Shown here in pieces: positions 1-11,521 of a DNA stretch of 64,000 nt. The stretch comes from Taenia hydatigena (Eukaryota; Platyhelminthes; Cestoda; Cyclophyllidea; Taeniidae): NCBI GenBank assembly GCA_036345935.2, contig JADWOT020001264.1:1-64000 (forward strand). The letters run 5' to 3'. Positions within the stretch are counted from its first letter, which is position 1. Every line of letters starts with the position of its first letter. A program made the translations under genes and the position numbers. Below the pieces are notes generated by a model. That model was not told the DNA's origin and did no database searches. It was given only the letters and a program-made list of their open reading frames with translations.

Positions 1-4
1 TCCA

Positions 5-50
5 ACCTGAGTTGTATTGAAGCGATGGCAAAGACGGGAGTCTGATTTCG
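5..50 (+). repeat. Dispersed repeat fragment
   Basis: Matches 48390-48435 in the same orientation with only a few differences over 46 bases (shared ACCTGAGTTGTATTGAAGCG and GGCAAAGACGG). The match ends at TGATTTCG in both copies. Element family unknown. Confidence 0.6.
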
Positions 51-1828
51 TTGGGACTGTCTTCGCCGGCTTAACGAATAAATGAGTGAATCGTAGTCAG
101 TGGATATGGAAATGGCTACCAGAAAGCAGGGCCTGAGTATGTGTTTGTTTATCGAATAAATTAGCTAAGAATGAATATGGCAATTAAATGACTTTGGTTT
201 TCGAGTGGTTGGCAGTGTGTCCAGGGTACCTCTCTGCTTGACATAAATCATTCAAGCCAAGCAGATTACATCAAAACTTCTCTAAAATCAAACAGGAGTG
301 TTTCTTGAGCTTGTAATCATCCCAATGGCAAACTTCTTACCGTATTTGTTGCATATCATCTTAAGACATGGCATGATGTTACGGAATGCGCCATCTGAGA
401 GCAGATCATTTGAATAGCTTGTTGGTTAGCACTGTGAATTGCGCAAAGATAAGCGCATCACTTTGAGGTGACTTAAGTGCATTTAATAGCGGTGAGAATT
501 TGCATCACCGCTGATGCATTAGCAACTGTAGACAATTTTGGACTATTTTAATGTGGATGATGAATGACCTGGCTTGTGTGAATGCTTGTTACACCCTACA
601 TGTCATTTTAACCAACACACTATGTGCTGCAAGCTTAGAATGCCACCAACCTGACATTCCCCTTTTTTAGGTTTGAAAGGTTTGAAGAGTGGTCGAGGTC
701 ATGGCTGCACCTACACATAAAAATTTCGTTACATAAAATTCTCGCCGCTTTGAGTCTTAGTACTGATCCACGAGTTAAGAACAAAGATTGAATAGCAGGC
801 TTGGCATCACGAAAGTCATCAAAATAAAGGGATCGTGGTACCATTCCTATAATTCGATGGATTACATCTACCGGCCATCGGTTGTTCTTTGATTGCCTAT
901 CATCCACAACTTATCCCCTCTACTGTCTCTGATGGCATTCTTCCAAGTAAGCTGTTTTATCTTTTTTCCCTCACGCATTGACTAATCGCATATGCGCATG
1001 TTAAGCATACTTGATGAGTGTGAAGTTAGGGATGAAATGATGGCAAGGCTTACGGTTCGTCGAGAAATGATTATAATTTGCGATGGCTACCTTTTCAACG
1101 CCATAAAGATGCAAATAGGGAGATTTAGGCAGCTCTTCTAAATCCAGTCGCAACCCTTCCAAAACGTAGCTATCTCTTTATTGACAAAAGATCAAAAATG
1201 GTCGAAGCCGATGCTTAAAGGGCGATTCTAATCTCTTAAAAGCTGAACGATTCACTTCGGATAAAGATGCACGATATGTTATAAAGGGTACCCATGCTCT
1301 GATTCTTTCCGATTATAGTGGTAGCTTTTTGTGAACACCGACACGGCATGAATGAAATCGCTAATGAGCGCCAATGCTATTAGTCAGTATGCTTCCTTTA
1401 CGGGTTATCAGTTCTTTGGAATCGCTGGTCTTTCTCCTCTATAACGGTGTGTTTTGTGCTCATAAGCGTGGTGAACAACTTCAGGTAAGTCCCCATGTGG
1501 CAAAGGAGAGCACGGTCCTGCATGGTTCAGTATAACCTGAAGGTGTCTGCATCATTCTTGATGCCATTGACCCTGCGCCTTCATCCTGAACCCCGTCCAT
1601 CGTGATTCGGATAATAAATAAGTTGGGCAACAGGTTAAGTTGCCTCAACTGGCGCAATTGAGGTTCTGATTAGCTGACTTAAACTTTCTCGATTGGCTCA
1701 TTTAAAGACGGGTAGAGCGGGATGCGAATATGAAAGTCCAGCTTACGGATAATTTGTCAAATCAGATCAGACTTGGGGGCCTTCGATTAAGTGCCATTTA
1801 AGTGGAATAGGCGTGCGTAGCGTCGGAA

Positions 1829-1879
1829 AAATGCGTATTACATCAGTTGCTTTTGCGATGTCGGCATGAGCAGGATCAA
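1829..1879 (+). repeat. Dispersed repeat fragment
   Basis: Resembles 31705-31755 in the same orientation: ATCAGTTGCTTTTGCGAT against ATCAGTAGCTTTAGCGAT, then GCATGAGCAGGATCAA against TCATGAGCAGGATCAA. The surrounding sequence does not align, so only a fragment is shared. Confidence 0.5.
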
Positions 1880-3029
1880 AATAAATGTCTTTGGCTATTT
1901 ACATCGCAGATTCTTCGCAATCCTACTTCAGCATTTGCATTTTGATGTTTGGTAATACCTCCATCCTTTCAGAATGCTCCATTCAAAACATGCATTCCTG
2001 TCAAGTAAAGCTCAACATTTATTGGGACTTCCCCAATTCACAAGAAACAAATCTATTCATTTAGAAATTCAAGCATAATTGCGACTACCAAAGGATCTGT
2101 ACACAAATTCTGGTACAAATAGGTCACATTAAGGGATGTTCAGCATAACAAACGGGCACGATTTTGTTACTTCTTGGGAAAGTGCAAAAGTTATTTCCAA
2201 GTACTTTTTTCGTTCTTTTAAATGAAGTGAATGTGGTGCCAGAATCCTGCAACGTTAGCAAGTGTTCTCACGCATGCGTGTGTGCTTGTAAGCAACTAAA
2301 ACGGGTGATCAAGCATTTACTTAAAGTTGCTGAGTGTTCCGCAATTCTTTATATTATCTTTACCATCTATGAATGTGAAAGCGTGTGCCTCCTATGACCC
2401 TTCCATTCACACAATTCAGGCGTCTGAAAACAATGCAAATCGCTAAGTGCGAAAAAAAGGAGAGATTATAAAGTTCTTGAGTCTCACTGGATCCGGGAGC
2501 ACAAAAGTTACAGCGAATAACGGAGAATCGCGTGCGCAAATATGAATAGCAAGACAGAACTAATCAGGAACGCAGAAAATGGATGCAGTTGGAAAAGAGA
2601 TATGATCCTTAACGACAGTTGATCATTTATACCATCTATGCTTAGTAGCAATTGTCCTTTTATAAGTTGCTTCAAAGATTAGCATTTATTTTTAAAAACG
2701 CAGTCAACTTGGCAGAGGTTAGAAACAACTTAGTTCAAGGCTTGTGTACGACCACTTGATCGCATGATGCGCGCATTTGTAAGCAATGACAAAGCTAGGA
2801 TAGATTTGTGGCACATGGCAATACAGATCATCGCATCCTTTCGAATATATATTGCAACAGTTACATCTTAAAGGCTTCCTTCGAATAACAGTTTTATGAG
2901 AACTCATCAAGTTTTGTTACACAGTGACGAGTTCTCTCTATTTATGCGCAGATCTTTTCATAAATCATTTTCACGTATTACTTTCTTAACTATAATATCA
3001 GTGTTTGAGATTCGTGTTGAAGATGTGAG

Positions 3030-3173
3030 CCACTTTGCGATTCGCCCATTCATTGATTTCGAGGTTACGGCGTTTTGTTGATAGTGCCCTTGTGAAACGT
3101 GTCATGAGGAACCCTAGCATTCAGTTAGTCGTAAGTTCGGAGTTGGCATGAGTTGGTGTTCAGGGTATACCCA
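3030..3173 (+). repeat. Old dispersed repeat
   Basis: Diverged match to 37420-37532 in the same orientation. Shared features are CACTTTGCGATTCG/CACTTCGCAATTCG, TGATTTCGAG/TGACTTCGAG, GTTGATAGT followed by TTGTGAAAC, and GACATGAGTT/GGCATGAGTTGGTGTT. A 102-codon open frame overlaps its end (3148-3456) but shows no domain. Confidence 0.5.
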
Positions 3174-5426
3174 GAAGCAGAAAAATGGCTTCTTGAACGT
3201 GTTGGAGAGAAAGGACAGACGAAGCAGTTTGAAGTGGGTAGGACAGTATTGTGCCACAGTAGCTACATTACAATTTATTTACCCAGTGCTATGGCAGTTG
3301 AGAAATGACATTTGTGTGCGTGAGCTTGAGCCCAGAGAATTTCGCAACAAAAAACAATCAGCCGATAAAGACACATCAAAGGGAATAACCCACATGCTAG
3401 CTAACATGATTCAGAAAATGCGTGACGGCTGCGAACATCACTCGCGTGCAATTTAGGAAGGCATATGATCGATTCATTTTAGCCAAGCTCGATCATTGTG
3501 GAACTGTTAGCAGAGTTGGTACCAAAATATGTTTGGTATATGTCAGGCTGAAAAGCACATCGACTGCACCAACTACGAGACGATTGGGAACATTATAAAG
3601 ATATGCAAATGAATTGTTTTGAGAAACCTGAACTGGAACATGCTCTGTGACTTCTGACACAATCGGCAGTACCCACTATGGTCTACTAAAAGCTTGTCTG
3701 CCATACGAAACAAACTTGATTGAGATGCAGGGCTGGGGTTTAATGAGAGCCATTTGAAAATGCGTAAGGGATTAGAGCTCAGTCCAAGATTCTACTGCTG
3801 CCGAATCCTCACGCTTTATCACTGGTCCGAGTGTGTATAATTTCACAGGAAAAATCTGGTTTTACTTTGAAGAATAGTATTTTGCCACCAATGTGCCAAT
3901 TAGAATGAGGACTGACGCGTACACAGACATAAGTAATGCTTATGAGACAATTCAACACAATCTATATCTATGGACAAATCACAGTCCCAAAGGCTATCAT
4001 TTTAACGCTCTTCGCCTCTCTAACTATTTACTTACTGATTGGCGACTAACGGGACTAGGGAGTAGTGATCGCAGCATAAGCCATGATGAGTGGAAAGACT
4101 AATATTTGAGCGATGAATTCAGTGCCCGTCGCACATTCCCTTACTCTCCACCACTGCATCCTCTCATGAGTGCGATTCGCTTGTGTTTCTCGCTCTCTGT
4201 GTGGGTGAGTTAAAGCCACTGCAATGACTGCTGACACTAAAATTCGCTTTCTTGAGAATAAGCAACAACTGCGGCATTAATGGGTTAATGTGTCGCAACT
4301 ATAACTTATTCAGGATAGAGGATTATCGAGGAAGAGCAAAGACGTTCACGGCTAGTCAGCCACCTTTATGCGTGATGTCACGAAACAGTGCAGCGATGCA
4401 CAGAATTGCCTCGCATGACTGACGCATGAACTCAACTGTCCTTTTGTATTCTTGCTACACAATTACACCGTTGCGTGGCGGAATATATTAGTGAACGGCT
4501 GCGTGCCAACAGCAGTGGTCATAACTGGATGAGTTCCAAACTTCTACAGACGAATGCTTTTGCGGAATTCGAATTAATCGCTGCCAAACTTGCATCCTAT
4601 CTATGTGTGAAACAGCGCCTAAATTCAGTCAATGTTGACTCATGAGTGCACGATTAAAATTCTCACACAATGTATTTCTTAAAAGAAACTTAAACAGCTG
4701 AACGCCAGCAAGGCAAAACGCCTACTACGTGTGTGCAGAAGGAGAAGGTGGATTCGTAAAAAATGAGAAAACAGAGCGGTGGCGTCTGCAGTGCAACTCA
4801 TCCAAGACATTCTCCACTGTATAACAAAACAGAAAGCAATAAGCACAGGATATTTCGCAGTGATTATTGACGGCACGCTAATAAAAATCAATTCAGTTGT
4901 GCCATTATGTGCAATTATCGCGGTTTTATGCCCACACAACAGCTGTATTGCACCCAGCTTGTAGTCTTCTGAAACGTCACTGCGTCTGAAAACAGCTTAG
5001 TCTATTCTTAGCTCGTTATCAACTGACTGACATTAGGCTTTCGTGTAATTCCTGCGTTAAATTTGCCAACATCCGTTCGAGCAAAGGCTGCATGTAACTA
5101 GCTTATTCTAACGCCGTCAACTACGGGCATTTGGTGTCTATCAGTCCTATGCTCAGGCAGGTCAATGCAATCGTAGGAAAGCCCAAACAAAAAAGGCTCA
5201 TTTTTTACCTGTTGCTCACAAAACCCTTTGCTAGGCTGCTTCGTGATTTACAGGCAGTCAATGAGGCCCTGACCGCGCTCACTTTGCAAAGTGGCAAAGG
5301 CAGCCCAACAAAGTGCCGTGAAAGGACTATTTAAGCCTGATTTTCAAGAGTTGACCATAGAGCAGGTGACATTGCTTACATTGTTAATGGAGGCAGCTGA
5401 GGTAAAGGCTTGTGAAAATTGTCACT

Positions 5427-6710
5427 GCCAGTAAGCCAATATTTTCTCGTCTCCACGCCACCTTCGAATCCAACGAACCACAATGCTCAGCATGGTAGCC
5501 TTCGACTTCATCCAATATCTCTATTTCTTCACTAATGTGTATTCCGAATGCCAGAAGAAAAGATGTTACATTGAAGTGATGGTTGGAAGGGAAGTAGGCA
5601 ACGGGAAGCGCTATTAACTGGCTCCTGGATTACTCCGTCTTTATTGCTCGATTAACGGTATCTCCAAAGAGACGGCAACGAGGCCTACGATATCAGCAAC
5701 GCAAAGTCCTGCAAGTAAATGGCGCGTCTTTCCTTTAATGTTATGCAACCGATTACATAGCTTGTAGTTACTGAGAGGCGAAGGTTAAATACTTTATTTA
5801 AAAGTCAGTTCTTGAAAGCTCTCTCCACGCCGACTGGTCAGTGCTTTATACTTTTTGAGGTTGTCTGCATGCTACCCTATTTACTAGCAACTCAGTGGGC
5901 ACAGAAAGCTCTCAAATGGAAAGGCACATTTGCAAAAGAATGCATTAATTGATGCAGCACCTGTGTGGCAGTAGTGACAAGGCATGACTTACGGCGTAAA
6001 GCCATATTATGGCGATCGAATTAATGGCACTTATTTTCCGCCTTTAATAATTTGACTATCCGTTGACGCATCAGATGCTAAATGCGATAAATATTAGTAA
6101 AATCGTCAAAAAAACTAATTTGTCGATGCATTCATCCCAGCCGGAACGGGTGACATAATTCTGTTTGTGCTCTCCTTAAACTTGACACGAACAGTACCGT
6201 ATCCCTAAATACACTCGGCTGTATCGTGTAAGAGTCTTGATTAACTCATTCTTTCTCGCTGACGCAGAATCAACAAGTGAACATGGTAGCAGACTGTGGT
6301 GAAGAAAACTACCTGCCTGTGGACGTTTAGAATACTCATCTTCGAGGATTTCAAGTTCTAGAATCTCCTCCACTTGCGCAGGTCTTTGTCCACATGGTTT
6401 CGTCTGATAGAAGACTTCGTGCATTATTATGCCGATTGCATGGACACCACCCGGCTCGATTTCAATCAAAGCTGCTGTCTCATAGCGCAGTAGCTCAGGT
6501 GTTGTCCACAATTTTCCTGTATATGTGAAACAATAGCAGGTGGTCAATGCAACTAACGTTCAGGTTTGATTGAACAACTGCCTGTTAGGCTGTAGACCTT
6601 GGGATGCCAATGTCGGTAATTTTTAAGACGCATCGGCAGCTGACAAAGCGATCGATTGATTTTAGTCTTCTGGAAGCTTTAAGACTTGTGCTGTGGAGGG
6701 ACTTCTTTCC
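5427..6710 (-). pseudogene. Decayed receptor-type guanylyl cyclase
   Basis: Four blocks in the correct order on the minus strand match a membrane guanylyl cyclase. Block 1 (6710-6598) reads GKKSLHS, then RLKS, then VLKITDIGIP, matching the kinase-homology stretch around LHSS..HGNLKSSNC..VLKITDFGL. Block 2 (6516-6313) reads GKLWTTPELLR, GIIMHEVFYQTKP and EEILE; it has an acceptor (TATACAG) and a donor (G/GTAGTT). Block 3 (about 5683-5633) reads PRCRLFGDTVN, the cyclase signature. Block 4 (5570-5427) reads IHISEE..ILDEVEGYH, the cyclase C-terminus. Such proteins make cGMP at the plasma membrane. Decay is visible: TGA at 5695-5693 and TAA at 5632-5630 flank block 3 in frame; DVYSFG has become GVHAIG; HGN is lost; blocks 1 and 2 do not join in frame through any GT..AG pair I found; and no acceptor is visible before block 4. 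Most of the cyclase core is missing or unrecognisable. A divergent functional gene is possible but less likely. Confidence 0.78.
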
Positions 6711-7383
6711 CTTGTAATGCCTCACCGAAGGTAGTTGCACAAATTTGAGACAAGAGGAGCGGGGATTTATTCAACAGCCCTGAGACAACATCTACTTACC
6801 TTTTGCCGCGAAATAGTGGTAAAGGTAGGTCATTGGAAAAGCAACTACTGCATATGGCATGGAGTAAAGATGAAGGTGTGCCGTGTATCGTGGTGCGAAG
6901 TATTTGATGCACATGAACGGATTCAGTGTTCGAGTTACAGACGTTTAGTTCTTGCCAAGCCTGTGCTCTGGCAACAACAAGGAATGTAAGGCTGGATCGA
7001 AGTAGCTGCCCACATAAGTATCATACTTATATTTTAACGACATCCACTTACCCACATCATCTAATTCCACAGTTGACAAGACTTCCTCTACTCTTCAGTT
7101 TCCAGTAGTATTCGCTGAGAAGAGTTCTGCCCGAATGCAAAGGACATTCCAAATGAAAATATTTGTCGAAAACGCTTACCGCACAGTACGTGTGTGAGGA
7201 ACATGGCAGTGTGTGGAGAGACATTGCCCAAATGTCAACTAATTACTAACTGTAAATAAGAGGATAATTGGAGCTGCCTTATTAGGGGCGACTATCTCAC
7301 TCTCTGCGGTCAAGTTATCATGGCAGAATGAAACAAATTTAGATGCATTTTGGTTTTAATAAACGTAATTAATTTTATTGGTT

Positions 7384-7693
7384 CAGCATTCCTTCAAAGG
7401 TGGTGTAGTTGCCCTCACTGCTTCACAATAACTGCCGACTTCCTCGCCCATCACCGAACCTTTCTGCCGAATGAATGCAGCAACAGCGGCAGAAACTGCT
7501 TACTCCGGCCTTAAGCCTCTGAAGACATAGTAACTATTTGAGGTGTAAATGGATTTAGAAGGTCCATCTTCGAGAAGATGATCGACAAGATAGCCAGTAA
7601 TGGTGCTGTTGGGTCTAAGCGGCTTATTCCACGCCATGCTTACCGTATTTGAGTCCATTACTATAAGCTGCACGTTTCGGGGAGTATCCTGAC
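7384..7693 (-). pseudogene. Fibronectin type III domain exon with in-frame stop
   Basis: After an acceptor (TTTGTGCAG) the minus strand encodes one full fibronectin type III domain. It begins DTPRNVQLIV, has the core tryptophan in VSMAWNKP, then TITGYLV, the L-R-P turn in FRGLRPE, AAVAAF, and ends EAVRATTPP. Such domains are extracellular modules of receptors and adhesion proteins. An in-frame TAA sits at 7502-7500, directly after LRPE and inside the domain, where family members usually carry Thr or Ser. Removing it as an intron either breaks the frame or deletes a core strand, so I read it as a disabling change. The frame then runs to TGA at 7386-7384, with AATAAA a few bases later, perhaps by chance. 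It lies 670 bases upstream of the decayed guanylyl cyclase on the same strand, so it could be part of the same dead gene or of an unrelated receptor. Confidence 0.72.
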
Positions 7694-10073
7694 CTGCACA
7701 AACAACTAGGACGATGATTAGCCATTATCGCTGGGTGGGCAATAAGGCTTCGCACCTCATTGCATTCCCACGTGCATTCAATGAATAAGGGGTGAGTGCA
7801 AAATTGTCAAGTATCAGGGCGGATGAAACGTATAAGATTAATTCAGAACAATAGGGGGCTGCGAGCCATGCTTTGGGTACCGGCAAGGCAACCAATGAGT
7901 TAGGAGTGTCAGGCAAGACGGTCTCACAGCACGACATTCCGCATTACACATGCTGCTTAATACATAATTGCATGCCTGATCAGGACCTCGAAACCACCGA
8001 CGCATCATTCAACGCTTATGAAATTACGCATCGAACCAGACAAAGCACTATGAAACCCAACAGGAGTTTAGCCTTGCAACTAAATTTTACAAGCTTATGA
8101 CAATAGACAGGAAGTGCAAGATAAGAAACACAATCATTTACAATGAAGTCATTTTACCTTTATTGATTTCGTTGTCGCAGGGGACTTTGGCATAAGTAGA
8201 GACAAAAGCACATGTGCCCATGGATTGGCAGTAAAGTAGAAAGTTAACATCGGACGCAATCCGATGGTTACTGTCAACCAGCTGGATCCCAAATATCTTC
8301 CGCTACACTTATGAACCCTCTCCTTCTCCGCATATTACAAAAGGTAATGTATTTCGTCTTTTCAATCTTACCCGAAGCAATGAATGTTAATGCAGTTTGC
8401 ATTAAGTCACTCAAGTCAAACAACGACGTGCATGGGTTTCTCTCACAAAGCTTAATTCACTCACTATTGCGTCAACTAGGCAAAACCGCTAAGGCGCAAT
8501 GAAGCTGGACAAAGTCCCTCTTATCACACGGTGGATGCAAGTTTAAAAGAAATTTAACAATGAATAGGAAAAGTGGGAAGCAAGGTGAGCAGTAGATGCA
8601 CCAATTCGATTCGACTGAGATGTGATGCGATGCGAAGGTCCTACACACACTTCGTCTTTGCTAGATTTGCCATTTTAGCAAATATTCTCCTTTGTGAACA
8701 TTTAGAGCATATGCTAATTAGGGTGAGGCATAAAATGGTAACCTACGGGCTGGCGCCGCGAACACTCCATGCAAGACGGAAGGTACCAACATGATAAGGC
8801 TAATCAGGAGCAACATCACTCCCCAAGAAATAACTCACATTCACACATCACACACGTGTGCTTATAACTGTGTTGTAAGCCAATAAAACGGCCCTCTTTC
8901 ACTTCGCGAAGCAGTCTGCGCATTTGCACGCACACCAAGAAATCATTGATCATTGATCGCTTGGACCAACGTGCTGGTTAGTCTGGTGAGGATGCCTACC
9001 TTATCATTACCACAGCTAAAATATTATGAGTGAGTTATTTACACGGATTCACGAGAAAGCTAACACGAACACCAGAACCGCAAAAGGATATGGGTTAACA
9101 ATGGCAAAGTCAGTGGATATAGACCTGTCAAATCTTTGGGCTGAGCGTTGCAGAATTGGCGATTGATCCACTCAACAAACACTTTTTTCACTTTCATCTG
9201 ACTCGAGATATGCCGTCATAATACATTATGTCCTGTATATCGAAAAGCACTCAATAGCAATATGGGGGCAATAAATCTGAACCTGTGGCTAGTAGGCACT
9301 GGTCTGGGCTTACTTCCAACCCATAATGTCTAATGGACCAATCTGCACTGCAAACAACTGCAGCTGTTGCTTGAAATGTGCTATGGTGACAAGCTGAGCA
9401 AGCATTTGTCTGAAGATCCAGCTACTTATGCTAATCAACGATGGTAGCAATGGCTTTTTCAATGAGCTGAGGTATGGGATTGACTTGAACGGAAGGTTGC
9501 CCTTTGCCACCCATTATCGACTCTCCATCCGACGGTGCGCTGCAGTTCTAGGTGCACAAGTCAATGAATGATCAAATGAGGAGTCGATCGGCATGGTTAG
9601 AAATGACCCAGCATCCAGCAAGGGCGTATATTCATTCGGCTACAAGGTGTCATCTTGTTGCCACTGCGCTATGAAGCACCATGTTCCTTACCGGGTGAAA
9701 ATCACACCTACAGAATTACTTCGATGGCATGAAAACTTCACGCTCCGACATTTCATTCTCAACAGACCACGCTTTAAAAAATAAAAGGACCTGCATAGTA
9801 AACTGACCCTTTCCTTGACTGGCTGTATGGATATATGAGCAAATTTAATCTCTTGAGGCCGTACTCCTGCATTGAGGCATGGCCTTTGGGCCATGCTGAT
9901 GGCCACTAAGACCTTCTGCGCGAGAGTTAGCAATCTGTTCTCTCGTAAAGATTCAATTTATTGCAGCGTCAATAATGGCCCATGTCACTAAATAAGAGCA
10001 CGAGTTGACGATAATTCTAACTCATGCGAGTAGGCAAAGAATGCAAATCTCAAGTCAGCAGCTAACTCTGTAT

Positions 10074-10321
10074 CTAGCCTAAGGCGAAGGCAAAACAAAA
10101 AGATGAAATTGCGCGATAGATAATGCAAGTAAATATGAAGGCGCAGAGGTCATCAGGTTGGTGCTGAGACTGAGCCAACGTAAACTTGTGCACCATCGGC
10201 TGATGTGTGAGCGCACGCACATTGCCCATGTGATCTGTGGGCGGACATCCGCCTTGGATATGCTTGACCGTCTCCCCCTGATTTTCCGTGTAGAGACGTG
10301 CAACACCAGAAAATCCATTTA
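10074..10321 (-). CDS. Candidate terminal exon, unknown protein
   Basis: Following a weak acceptor (AATTTTAAAAG) the minus strand stays open for 81 codons to TAG at 10076-10074, without needing an ATG. The peptide has a protein-like composition: ARLYTENQGETVKHIQGG, then CPPTDHMGNVRALTHQP, then a hydrophobic C-terminus (AFIFTCIIYRAISSFCFAFA) that could be a membrane segment. I recognise no family. No upstream exon was identified, and the other two frames on this strand are also partly open, so this could be chance. Confidence 0.28.
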
Positions 10322-11462
10322 CTTTTAAAATTAATGGCTAAGCGCATGAAATCTAACAGCTAAAATTAACACATTAGTCCATAAAGTTTGTCATCTTGAA
10401 TCATTTCAAGAATAGCCTTATTTACGAGGGCTTTGTTAAGTCGTTGTCAAGACTTCGTTTTGCTTACTTTTCTGCACTCATTATTTTCGTCGCGAAGCAC
10501 AGTGGAGTCGTAATGGGACTTTAGTTTGACCGTATTCTTTATAAAGTAGACACCAGGAATGACATACGAACCTTCATTTTCCAGGTAAGGGCTAAAAACC
10601 ATCAGCCATTTCGCATCCGTCTCAGTTGCGATCCCTTAAGGGTTACTATTTGTACAAGAATTTGTCTACTGTTATCGATTAGATGAGAATCGTTGCTCTG
10701 CGTATTCGCACAGAGAAGCTTTGGGCTTGCTGGCACCTCCCGCTATCACACTTCATCCGATGCTATTTAATAGGTGTTAAGCAAAGTCTTGACATCGTCG
10801 GCGACATAGAGTTGACTTCAGCTTTTAGATCAGCCAAGCTCAACTTTAATTTATCAAGCTGGTCTAGCAGTGTGTGCCGTTGGGATTTTATGCAGGAGAA
10901 GGACAGTTACAAGCACGATGGAGAGCCACACTGCTAAAGGAACGCGCATCCATTTGTGCAAGTGATTTATTGCGAACTCTCGACCCCTCCAATTGGCCGT
11001 ATGTCATCGGAATCATTCGCCAAGTCTTTAAACAAACGCTGCGAAAAGCTATTTAGAGCGGTCATCCCATTCCATTAATAGCCGGGCAATCATAATGAAA
11101 TTTCAACGCGGAATTTCAAGGCTTCTTTGGCTAACGTACAGCGAAATGCTAATCCACTTGGCAAGGTCTAGCTTCTGATTACGGCTGAGATCCAACTACT
11201 CAATTTTACTTGAAAGTGAACCAGCTTATATGATTGACTTGAGCCTCAATTCAGCGGTCTATGCAACTTCTATGTGTACACATTGTTGAACGCTGCACTT
11301 AAATGGGTGCAATATGGTTTGCGGACGTTTCGAATCCTTAACTAATTGTGAATGCTCATCTCATGCCTCAGTTTGATAGGTATGCTGTGATGATATGGTG
11401 ATTTCACCGACTCAGAGAAGCACCACTGTTCTGCACTTAGGCTTCTACATTGTGATTTTTTA

Positions 11463-11521
11463 GGAGGGTGAGAATTACTCGGAGAATCTTGCCTCCTAGT
11501 AGCCAAAAACTGGTTCAAACA
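11463..11521 (+). repeat. tRNA-related SINE trace
   Basis: Contains ATCTTGCCTCCTAGTAGCC and a B-box-like TGGTTCAAAC, matching the arrangement at 49806-49867. Strongly diverged. Confidence 0.35.

Larger units (their letters stand above)
51..5426. other. No gene recognised
   Basis: Apart from the repeat fragments listed separately, I see only short open frames without domains or paired splice sites. Confidence 0.5.

Noticed and set aside
5640..5706. Minus-strand frame reading ADIVGLVAVS, like the cyclase motif SDIVGFTALS
   Set aside because: The same bases in another frame give PRCRLFGDTVN, an exact LFGDTVN signature followed by the matching cyclase C-terminus. The other reading is a coincidence.
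6830..6880. Plus-strand GHWKSNYCIWHGVKMKV resembling HGNLKSSNC of guanylyl cyclase
   Set aside because: It is on the wrong strand, and the true equivalent (LHS..RLKS..VLKITD) is present on the minus strand at 6710-6598.
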